Assembly: GCF_012489685.1 (NCBI RefSeq)
Contig: NC_080042.1
Span: 46,304,066 to 46,368,065, forward strand
Length of the DNA: 64,000 bases
Direction of reading: 5' to 3'
Source of the DNA: Lotus japonicus
Lineage: Eukaryota; Streptophyta; Magnoliopsida; Fabales; Fabaceae
Below are positions 11,806-21,081 of this stretch, piece after piece. The first letter of the stretch is position 1. Every line of letters starts with the position of its first letter. The position numbers were made by a program, and so were the translations under genes. Under the pieces are notes generated by a model, which searched no databases, had not been told where the DNA came from, and saw only the letters and a list, made by a program, of their open reading frames with translations.

Positions 11806-11858
11806 AAAATTATATTATATAAAAGGACACATTTATATTTAAAAGAAAATAATAGATA

Positions 11859-12135
11859 CACTACTAAAAAAATGCGATTTACCGACGGATTTTAGCGAGG
11901 GAAAGAAATCCGTCTGCGTTTCGAAAATAAACATTCAGTTTTAATAGTTAGCGACGGTTTTAGCGACGGATTTTACCCCTCGCTGTTGTTCCCTCGTTAA
12001 TTCCATTTTAATATTTTATACTGCAAATTAGCGACGGATTTATACCGTCGCTGATTACCTCCCGTCGCTAATACCCTCGGTAAATTTTGTAAGAAGTTAG
12101 CGACGGAAATGTAACAGAAATTCCGTCGCTAAATG
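11859..12135. repeat. CACTA left terminus and subterminal GCGACGG array
   Basis: TIR of at least 14 matching bases followed by repeated (T)TAGCGACGG motifs and their complements CCGTCGCTAA. These short repeats in both orientations are the usual transposase-binding landscape of CACTA ends. Confidence 0.85.
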
Positions 12136-12149
12136 AATTGTTTTTAAAA

Positions 12150-13110
12150 ATGAATAATTTTCTCCATGATTCGAACTAGGGCTGAGCATGATTATTTGAC
12201 CCGACCCAAACCCGACTTAACCGAGCCCAAAACAGCATGAACGGGCGGGTCGGGTCGGATGCATCAGAACGGGTTAATCCGCACTGGTTCCAGATGGGTA
12301 GATACGGTCGGGTTCGGGTTGAATAATTAAAACCCATCGAAACCCGAACCCGCCCGAGGTATTAAATAAATTATTTTCTTCACGTGATGACTGATGACCC
12401 AGCACTGTCACATAGCTTTTCAGACTAAAGCATACTACTTTTCTGCAACAAGCTACACATAGCTTTTCTTTTCTACAATACTATTACTAGCCTTCACGTG
12501 TTTGGCAAACAAATAAAGAGGAATGATTAAAAAAAATCAAAAACTCCCTCACCAGTCACCATTTATCACGTTATCTTCTTCAATTCAACTTTTCCTTGTC
12601 CTTCTCTTTCTCTCATTCTCCGGCAGCTTCTGGTTCACTTTCATTCTTCTTCTTCCCCCTTCCTCTTCCTGGCCACACCCATTCTTCCCTTCACGATTCT
12701 ATTTTCACCCTTGCCTCTTCTAGGGAGAACCATTGTTAGTCATCTTTGAACAAAAGACCTTGCAAGATGAGAGCTTTACAATTTCTAATGGTGGTGACTC
12801 TGCAACGACCGCCGCTTCCTCGTCCTAGACATGGAATGCAAGCTCTATACGAAGCTGAGAAGCTCTACAATACCCGCACTAACCGACCCGCACAACCCGC
12901 TCATCGATTCAACCCGCACCCGAGATATCCGAAGCTTCCAGCAGTCGGAAACGGTTGGTTAAATGTTTGATTTAAAACCGCCCAAACCCGATATGTTTCA
13001 CCCGTCACCGACCGAAACCGACCCATGCTCAGCCCTAATTCGAACCTGGGTCTTGTCTACCAAAGGGAATGCCTTAGCCATTTGAACTACATGATATTTT
13101 ATGTTATATG
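12150..13110 (-). other. tRNA-like sequence split by the hAT insertion
   Basis: Read on the minus strand without the hAT element, the flanks give TAGTTCAAATGGCTAAGGC followed by CAGGTTCGAAT, i.e. an A-box-like and a B-box-like motif at tRNA spacing. This looks like the head of a tRNA-derived SINE or a decayed tRNA. No complete cloverleaf was checked and no poly(A) tail was recognised. The coordinates span the hAT element, and only the outermost bases belong to this feature. Confidence 0.3.
12177..13037. mobile_element. hAT non-autonomous element (861 bp)
   Basis: Perfect 14-bp terminal inverted repeats TAGGGCTGAGCATG / CATGCTCAGCCCTA, with an exact 8-bp TSD ATTCGAAC at 12169-12176 and 13038-13045. 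An 8-bp TSD and TAGGG ends define a hAT element. The subterminal regions are rich in GGGTCGGGT/ACCCGACCC repeats. The centre (12500-12860) has a pyrimidine-rich stretch and short ORFs without recognisable homology, and no transposase is encoded. It sits inside the CACTA element. Confidence 0.9.
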
Positions 13111-14105
13111 TTTTGAAATAAATATATTTAACTTTAAAAACACTAATAGGTTAAAAGATTTCAAAACACTTAACCAATCCCTCATGCTCGCACACTACCA
13201 TTTCCAAACACTGAAAACTCTCACATGGCTGTCGCCGCCCTCTCCTCTCATCTCACCTTCCCTTCGCGTGTCTCGCGTGTCTGAATCTCACATGGCCGCA
13301 GCCGCCCTCTCCTCTCCACCGCCGCCGCCCTCATCCTCCATTGCAAGTTAAGGAAAACGAAAAGGGGCAGTGTAAAGAAAACGAAAGGGGCAGAAAAGGG
13401 GCAAGAGCAACACAAGGAACAACAAGAGGACAAGAGGTATGATATTGTTTTTAGGGTTTTTCAATATTTGTGATTTTTCTATGCTAATCTATTGAGAAGC
13501 TTCAAGGAACACATCATGGCCAAGCTATCTGGTATCTTATCTTTTGAAGGACTTGGCCCTTGGTAGGATCTGCTTTTTTCCTCTTATTCTCCTCGTGCCA
13601 TGAAGACCCTTACCTTTGAAGCCAATCAAAATTTGAAGGCCACAGATCTGGTGAAGTTTTTCCTAGGCTGCTAGTCTTTTGGTTCGCTGCTCGTGGAGGC
13701 CTAGATTTAACCTCTTGCCGCTCTTTAGAGAACAAAATATGCATTGTTTCACATTTTGAAATAAAAGTTAAGACCGAGCTCATTAGTGATTGATTCTTTC
13801 ATTTCTTGTTTTATTTTTTAAAGTTTTAAACTTGCTTCTTAATTCAATTATTTTCTATTATAGGTTTCAATTTTGTTTTTGATTTTGGGTTGCTAGATTA
13901 GTTTGCATTCCCAAATTTATGTATTCCCCTTTTCTCACAAAGCCATTGATGATTGGAAAAGGGGAAGAAATGAACTTGACCACCACAGATGAAGTGGATT
14001 AGTCATGCTCCATGGACTAACCTCTTATGTTCGTCTGCAATTGGATTCCACTTTCCAGCTGAAATCCTTATGATGTTGAATTCCACCGTTTTTACTTTTT
14101 TGCAG
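13110..14105. other. CACTA internal sequence, no gene recognised
   Basis: Contains a short GCC-rich stretch (13225-13340, two copies of TCTCACATGGC...GCCGCCCTCTCCTCTC) and AT-rich intron-like sequence leading to the first EMC1 exon. The GC-rich stretch could be a captured first exon of some gene, but I cannot identify it. Confidence 0.4.
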
Positions 14106-14413
14106 AAGAATTTGAGAGCTGACAAGGATAATTTGACCCTTGTTTTTAGAAAAGGGTGTCTCCATGCTGTTTCTGCCATAGATGGTGAAGTTATTTGGAA
14201 AAAAGATTTTGCAGGTGAAAGGTATGGAAGTTTGAGTTTGGTGTGCCAAATATTCTTTTTGAAGCATGATTGTGCCGCTAATGTTGTTATCTTCATCATA
14301 ATTGCAGCATTGAGATTAGCCAAATTATTCAGTCTTCTGATGTGTTGTATCTAGCTGGTTTTGATGGTTCTTCAAAGTTTCATGTTTATGGATTGGATGC
14401 TAAGAATGGAGAG
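14106..14413 (+). pseudogene. EMC1: EMC1 fragment, two exons and intron
   Basis: The acceptor TTTTTTGCAG precedes an exon (14106-14221) encoding NLRADKDNLTLVF and then CLHAVSAIDGEVIWKKDF. An 86-bp intron (GT at 14222, AG at 14306-14307) separates it from a second exon (14308-14413) encoding IEISQIIQSSDVLYLAGF and KFHVYGLDAKNGE. These match, from memory of the family, the N-terminal beta-propeller (PQQ-like repeats) of plant EMC1, the largest lumenal subunit of the ER membrane protein complex. Most of the gene is missing (upstream exons and intermediate ones). It lies inside the CACTA element, so I treat it as captured, non-functional sequence. Confidence 0.75.
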
Positions 14414-14728
14414 GTTAGCTACAACCAGAAGCATGTTTATAGATTTTTTTATTGTTAGTAGCCTTATAAGTTTAATTATACAACCATTTCAATTTCACAG
14501 GATGAGATCAATAGATTGAATAAAGAAAATGGCTCATTGAGAATATACTATTCATTCTCTTATATGATGCATTTAGTATAAAGCTTAAATCTTCATCTAG
14601 GGATTTGCTCTTATAAATTGTGAAATAGAATTGTTGTTGCGGTTTCTATGCACAGGAATGGTAATTTTTTTCTTACTAGTGTCTTTTTGTATAAAAAGTA
14701 TAGATATTGGAAAGCTGTTTTGAGTTTT

Positions 14729-15114
14729 TGATGAACTCACATAAATGCTACTGGTTTATTGAAGAAAACAGAGACTCAATCCTCAAGTACTGAGGTTGAA
14801 TTCTCAGGAATTACACAGAAGAATCAAGAACACTAACAAGAACCCTAGCCTCTGGAATTCGAGATCCAGAATCTCCCAAATCCTAACCAACTGAATAACT
14901 ACCTGTAACTCCCCCCTTTCCCTTATTTATACTACTCAGTAGTTCTAACAGAATTAGCCAGCTGTACTCTAACAGAAACAGCTAACCATGCCAGCTGTTT
15001 ATTAACAGATCAACTAACAATAACATCAACTAAAAATAACAGTCACACTAAGTTGTGACTTTCCTCTTGTTTCTTCTCTCATACACCTTCTTAATTGAAG
15101 GTCTATGCTCGTCA
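14729..15114 (-). repeat. 3' LTR of outer chromovirus
   Basis: 386-bp LTR, partner of 25197-25582. The adjoining ATACCCCCCCCTAAAAG is the complement of a polypurine tract on the element's coding strand. Confidence 0.92.
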
Positions 15115-15643
15115 ATACCCCCCCCTAAAAGTTTCACCTTGTCCTCAAGGGGAAAATCAGGAAAAGCTTCATGGAGCTGGGCAGCAGATTCCCAACTGTT
15201 CTCACAAGCAGGGAAAGAGTTCCACTGAATTAGCACCTCAATCTGGCCCATTGTGGTTTCCCTAACAGCCAGCACTGATTCAGGTTCCACCAAGAGCTCA
15301 TGATCTTCATTCAAGGCTGCTGGGAGAGGTTGAGGCTGAAAATTAGTCCCCACAGCCTTCTTGAGGAGAGAGACATGAAAGACAGGATGCACTCTACTGT
15401 GAGCTGGTAGCTTAAGTCGATAAGCCACAGCCCCAATCTTTGCTACAATAGGATAGGGTCCATAATACCTAGGACTCAATTTTTCATTCATTTTCTTGGC
15501 CAAAGACCTCCTTCTATAAGGTTGTAACTTTAGAAAAACCTCATCACCAATTTGATAATCCACATCCCTCCTCTTCTTATTTGCATATGTCCTCATCATG
15601 TCCTGAAATTTTAAAAGATTAGCTCTCAGATCTGATAGCAATT
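15048..15643 (-). pseudogene. Outer chromovirus pol, C-terminal part (integrase tail and chromodomain-like end)
   Basis: Continuation of the pol ORF at 21079-24093, separated from it by the nested element. Encodes the integrase C-terminal GPY-like region (VDYQIGDEVFLKLQPY, then SPRYYGPYPIVAKIGAVAY and HPVFHVSLLKK). A chromodomain-like tail follows (VEPESVLAVRETT, then VLIQWNSFPACENSWE). The reading frame is preserved on the two sides of the insertion. The ORF ends inside the 3' LTR at 15048. The apparent extension to 15680 runs into the inner element's LTR and is an artefact. Confidence 0.85.
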
Positions 15644-16037
15644 TGATAGGACCGTTGGTAGAGAGTGGGCCAAAACACAAGAGAGCAGGCCCAAAGTGTG
15701 GAGGGTTTATGTTAGGAAAAATAAGAAAGGGAAAGAAGCTTCAGGAATATGAGCTGGAGGTGAGAGAGTGAGGTTGGAGAGTTAGTTACGTGAAATGCGG
15801 AGGGGGAGGAATGTGTGAGGTGTAGAGATTCCCTTTATAGGTTCATTGTTAGCAAAGGGAAGGGGTATGAAGAGTATTGTTAAGAAAATATCTGGATAGA
15901 GAGGTTTCTTCTCTATAGGAGTGTTTACTCTGGGACTTTAGCTTCTGCTATTGTATTTGTTCTGATTCAATCAATATTAAATCCTTTTTCCTCATTTTGC
16001 TTACTGTTTCTCTTTACTGTGACTTTGGTTTCCATCA
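15644..16037 (+). repeat. 5' LTR of inner chromovirus
   Basis: 394-bp LTR, apparently identical to 20688-21081. Contains CCCTTTATAGG near 15831, a TATA-like element. Confidence 0.95.
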
Positions 16038-16095
16038 AATTGGTCCGACCTGCCGGATAATCACGAGACTGATACCAGTGCTGGAAATCTGATTG

Positions 16096-17340
16096 ATGCC
16101 ACCGCAGAAAACAGCAAAGAAAATGGATGCAAAGGTTGCAGCGCTTGAAGACGAAGTAGCTCATCTTCGTACTACCCTTGTCCCGATGCAGGAGAAAGCT
16201 GACAACAATCAAGCGCAGTTGCTTGAACTCCTGGCCCAGAATGTGGGCAAACCAACGCCAGAGAAGGATGACTCTGGGAGTATCCGCGATAACCCCAACC
16301 CTGTTAGATCGGAGAAGGAGAACGGAGGACCTTCTTATGTATCTGGTTGGACTAAGCTTGATGGAGGACTCTTGGATGAATTTAGGAAATTGGCTAAGAA
16401 AGTCGAGCTTCCTTTGTTCAATGGAGAGGACCCTGCAGGATGGATTGCTCGAGCTGAGGTATACTTCCATGTCATGGGAACGAGTCCAGAGGTCAAGGTA
16501 AATCTGGCTCACCTGTGTATGGAGGGATCCACAATCCATTACTTCAACTCCTTGCTGCACTTGGACCCAGGTTTAACTTGGGAAAAACTCACCAATGAAC
16601 TGCTTGAACGCTATGGAACGGCTAATCGAGGAGATGTCTTTGAGCAACTTTCCGATCTTCAACAGAGAGGTACCATTGACGAGTATGTTCAAGAATTCGA
16701 GCGGTTGCTATCACAAGCACCGAATCTCCCAGATGAACAGTATTTCGGATACTTCATCCATGGCCTCCGTGAAGACATTCGCGCACGGGTCAGAAGCATG
16801 CGAGCCCTGACTTCTCTCCCTCGATCCAGATTGATTCCCTTGGCCAAAGCAATAGAGACGGAGCTCCATGGGCCGGTTCGCTCATCAGTCGGGTCAAAAG
16901 GAGGAGGGATGCGATCGGGTTATGGGCCGGGTTCTTTTACCCGAGCAGCCCACCAAGTTTCAAGTGGGACAGGTCCACCGGGTCGGGATTCACCTCCGGG
17001 TTGGATCATGGTGAAGAACGATAAGGGAGATCGAAGAGAGGAGAAGGGGAACCCTCGACCCCAACCGCGCGACAAGGGTGTTCGCCACCTACCATACCAA
17101 GAGCTGTTGGATCGCCGGCAGAAGGGTCTTTGTTTTAAGTGTGGGGGAAAGTACCACCCTCTCCATCAATGCCCAGACAAACAAATCCGAATCATGCTGC
17201 TGGAAGAAGGGGATGACGTTGGGGAAGCAGGGGAGCTATCAGCTGAAACGGAGGATGAAGACGAGGCTGCAGTCGACGGCGCATGCAGCATCATGCGGCT
17301 GAGCTCCGAGCCCATACAGGGACAAACAATGAAACTGTAG
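16096..17340 (+). pseudogene. Inner chromovirus gag
   Basis: Starts at ATG 16096, soon after the primer-binding site (the upstream TTG at 16093 is not needed). N-terminal coiled coil (KMDAKVAALEDEVAHLRTTL), capsid core of retrotrans_gag type (LPLFNGEDPAGWIARAEVYF, then YVQEFERLLSQAPNLPDEQ and FIHGLREDIRARV), and a CCHC zinc knuckle CFKCGGKYHPLHQC for nucleic-acid binding. Ends at TAG 17338-17340, in frame with the protease-RT ORF beyond. In relatives gag and pol are usually one ORF, so the TAG may be a nonsense mutation. Stop readthrough is the alternative. Confidence 0.88.
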
Positions 17341-18540
17341 GGCTCAATTCTGGGAGTCCCGATTTTGATCCTCGTGGACAGCGGAGCCACACACAATTTC
17401 ATATCCAAGCGTGTGGTCGAGACTATGGGATGGGCAACCCAAGCTACTCCGACGATGCGCATCCTTCTAGGAGATGGAAGTAAGACTACTGCAAGTGGTA
17501 AGTGTGAGCAGGTTAGTTTGGAAATTGCTAATTACAAAACCACAGTGGAAGCCATACTCTTCGACCTTGATGGAATCGACCTGGTACTGGGAATAGCATG
17601 GTTGGTAACTCTGGGAGATATGCTCATTAATTGGGGAAAGCAGACTGTACGCTTCCAACAGGAAGGGCGTTGGTTCCATTTTCAGGGACAGGGAGGCTCT
17701 CGAGATGATCAAGGGGCATTGCAAAGCTTTCTGCACCAGGATATCAGAACTCCTGAAGGGTATTTTCTGTCTAGTGTCTTGGAGTCCCAAATTTCCAAAT
17801 CACAAAACAGGAATGTAGAGCAATTGACTGAGAAGCAGAGCCAACAATTAACCTCCCTATTGGAGAAATTTGTGGACGTTTTCACGGCTCCAAGAGGGCT
17901 TCCACCCAAGAGGCAGCGAGAGCATCAAATCAATTTAGTAGCAGGGCATGGTCCAGTCAACGTGAGACCATACCGTTATTCCCATCATCACAAAGATGAA
18001 ATTGAGAAGCAGGTGCAAGAGCTGTTACAGCAGGGAATCATAAGACATAGCCAGAGTGCTTTTTCGAGTCCAGTAATCTTGGTTAAAAAAAAAGATGGGT
18101 CCTGGAGAATGTGCGTGGACTACCGTGAATTAAACAAAGCCACTATCCCTGATAAGTTTCCCATTCCGGTGATCGATGAGCTTCTTGATGAGTTATATGG
18201 GGCTCGGTTTTTCTCCAAATTGGACTTGAAATCCGGGTACCACCAAGTTCTGGTAAGAGAAGAAGACGTGCCCAAGACTGCGTTTCGTACCCACGAAGGC
18301 CATTACGAGTACTTGGTAATGCCTTTTGGGTTAATGAACGCGCCTTCAACCTTTCAAGCATTGATGAATGAGGTTTTTCGTGACTTGTTGCGTCGGAATG
18401 TACTAGTGTTCTTCGACGACATATTAGTGTACAGTTCTGACTGGGAAACACACTTACAGCAGCTCACAATGGTGTTTGACAGACTGAGAAAACAGGGGCT
18501 GGTAGCAAACCGAAAGAAATGCTCATTTTCACAACAGTAA
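17341..18540 (+). pseudogene. Inner chromovirus pol, protease and reverse transcriptase
   Basis: Same frame as gag and as the following ORF. Protease active site LVDSGATHNFIS near 17365, then RT with WRMCVDYRELN, FSKLDLKSGYHQ, MPFGLMNAPSTFQ and the catalytic FFDDILVYS (18409-18435). Ends at TAA 18538-18540 within the conserved thumb/connection stretch before VEYLGHV. Since the frame simply continues after the stop, this is a single nonsense mutation. Confidence 0.9.
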
Positions 18541-20796
18541 GTTGAGTATTTGGGGCATGTAGTCTCATTTCAGGGGGTTTCCATGGATCCGAGCAAAATA
18601 CAAAGTGTCATCAATTGGCCTACTCCCAAGAATGTGAAGGGAGTAAGAGGATTTTTGGGACTAACGGGTTACTACCGTAAGTTTGTCCAGAATTATGGGA
18701 AGATTGCTCGCCCGTTAACAGACCTCACCAAGAAGGAAGGTTTCAAGTGGAATGCGAAGGCACAGGAAGCATTTGATATGTTAAAAACCTGTATGACCAC
18801 TGATCCCGTGTTGGCTCTACCCGATTTCTCTCAACCGTTCGTGATTGAGAGCGATGCTTCAGGGAATGGGATTGGAGCGATTTTACTGCAGAATGGAAGG
18901 CCAATAGCATACTTTAGCAAAGCCCTCAGTGAGCGTAATTTGACCAAGTCGGCATACGAGAAAGAGCTTATGGCCATTGTGTTGGCAATCCAGCATTGGC
19001 GTCCCTACTTGCTGGGTAGGCAATTCACCGTACATACTGACCAGAAGAGCCTTCGACAATTGCTCCACCAGCGTATTACCACTGTAGATCAGCAAAACTG
19101 GGCCGCTAAGCTGTTGGGATATCAGTTTGATATAGTTTATAAACCTGGCCCAACAAACAAAGGAGCTGACGCTTTGTCCCGCATGTTTGAAGAAGGAGAG
19201 TTCAGTTCTATAATCTCTTATCCAAGCTGGTTAGAAGGTGAACAAATTGTCCAAGAAGCGCATCAAGACGCTAAATTAGCTTCCATCATCTCTGCTTTGA
19301 AAGAGGACCCAATGAGCAAGCCCGGTTTTAATTATTCTCAAGGGGTGCTGTACTACTCTAATCGACTGGTAATTTCTGCAAATTCTAAGTGGATTCCCAA
19401 GTTGCTCCAAGAATTCCACACCACTCCACAAGGGGGCCACTCCGGTTTCTACCGTACCTATCGTCGACTGGCAGCTAATGTCTACTGGATTGGCATGAAG
19501 AACTCAGTACAGCATTTTGTGAAGGGGTGTGATGTGTGTCAACGTCAGAAATATGTGGCCACTTCTCCAGGGGGTTTACTCCAGCCTCTACCCATTCCTG
19601 ACAGAATCTGGGAAGAGCTTTCTATGGACTTTATCACGGGTTTGCCTAAGATAAGAGGTACGGATACAATTTTCGTCGTTGTTGATCGTTTATCTAAGTA
19701 TGCCCATTTCCTTCCAGTCAAACGTCCCTACACAGCAAAAGGAATAGCAGAAACTTTTGCTAAGGAGATAGTGCGGCTTCATGGTGTTCCCGTGTCTATT
19801 GTGAGTGACCGTGATCCTATGTTCGTGAGTACTTTCTGGACTGAATTATTCAAGCTACAGGGCACACGTTTGGCTATGAGCACCGCCTACCATCCTGAGA
19901 CGGATGGCCAAACGGAGGTCATCAATCGTTGTCTGGAAACTTACTTGAGATGTTTTATCGCGGATCAACCCCGGACATGGCTTCAATGGCTGCCTTGGGC
20001 AGAATATTGGTACAATACAACGTACCATGTCTCAACCGGGGTCACCCCTTTTGAAGTAGTGTATGGCAGAGCGCCACCCACTCTGTTACGTTTCACAATT
20101 GGAGAAACTAAGGTGGAGGCTGTAGCCCGTGAATTGCAGGATCGTGATGAGGCTTTGCGCCAACTGAAAGCCCATCTTTTGCGCGCTCAGGGCAAGATGA
20201 AATCCCAGGCTGATAAGAAACGCAAGGAAATTTCCTTTGCGTTGGGTGAATGGGTCTTTGTGAAATTACGACCCTACAAACAACAATCTGTGGCTCAAAG
20301 GATTAATCCTAAGTTAGCTCCTCGTTATTTTGGTCCTTTCGAGGTCGTTGCACGCATTGGTGCTGTCGCATACAAACTCCGTTTGCCTGCAAATTCGCGA
20401 GTCCACCCTGTCTTCCATGTCTCTCTTTTGAAACGGGCAATTGGGGAATATCAAGCTGAGAAAGATCTGCTAGAAGGTTTGGCCGGAGAGAGTCCTATTA
20501 CCATTGAACCCAGCTCAATTTTGGCTGTTCGCACTGTACAGCAGCAAGGGGGGACAATCACTCAGTACTTGATTCAGTGGCAAGGAAAACCTGCTGAAGA
20601 AGCTACATGGGAAGATGAGTTTACTCTTTCAAATCAGTTTCCCGCTTTCAACCTTGAGGACAAGGTTGTTCCTCAAGATGGTGGGAGTGATAGGACCGTT
20701 GGTAGAGAGTGGGCCAAAACACAAGAGAGCAGGCCCAAAGTGTGGAGGGTTTATGTTAGGAAAAATAAGAAAGGGAAAGAAGCTTCAGGAATATGA
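18541..20796 (+). pseudogene. Inner chromovirus pol, RNase H, integrase and chromodomain
   Basis: Picks up directly after the TAA with VEYLGHV. RNase H: ESDASGNGIGAIL and YEKELMAIVLAIQHWR. Integrase: HHCC zinc-binding (HSGFYRTYRRL to CDVCQRQK), DDE core (SMDFITGLPK, SIVSDRDPMF and HPETDGQTEVINR), then GPY region and a chromodomain (IEPSSILAVR to YLIQWQGKPAEEATWED) that places it with chromoviruses. The ORF runs 109 bp into the 3' LTR before TGA at 20794-20796. Apart from the two stops upstream it is intact. Confidence 0.9.
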
Positions 20797-21081
20797 GCTG
20801 GAGGTGAGAGAGTGAGGTTGGAGAGTTAGTTACGTGAAATGCGGAGGGGGAGGAATGTGTGAGGTGTAGAGATTCCCTTTATAGGTTCATTGTTAGCAAA
20901 GGGAAGGGGTATGAAGAGTATTGTTAAGAAAATATCTGGATAGAGAGGTTTCTTCTCTATAGGAGTGTTTACTCTGGGACTTTAGCTTCTGCTATTGTAT
21001 TTGTTCTGATTCAATCAATATTAAATCCTTTTTCCTCATTTTGCTTACTGTTTCTCTTTACTGTGACTTTGGTTTCCATCA
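20688..21081 (+). repeat. 3' LTR of inner chromovirus
   Basis: Partner of 15644-16037. It contains the last codons of pol, a compact arrangement. Confidence 0.95.

Larger units (their letters stand above)
15644..21081 (+). mobile_element. Ty3/gypsy chromovirus (inner), very young
   Basis: Two 394-bp LTRs (15644-16037, 20688-21081) with TG...CA ends and the 5-bp TSD CAATT (15639-15643, 21082-21086). I see no difference between the two LTRs when reading them side by side. The primer-binding site TGGTCCGACCTGCCGGA begins at 16041. Its complement fits the 3' end of plant tRNA-Tyr as I remember it, which is unusual next to the tRNA-Met site of the outer element. The gag-pol frame is single but carries two stops. 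It is inserted inside the outer element's pol. Confidence 0.95.

Noticed and set aside
15048..15680. A separate gene starting at 15680 on the minus strand
   Set aside because: The first 12 codons come from the inner element's LTR. The rest is the tail of the outer element's pol.
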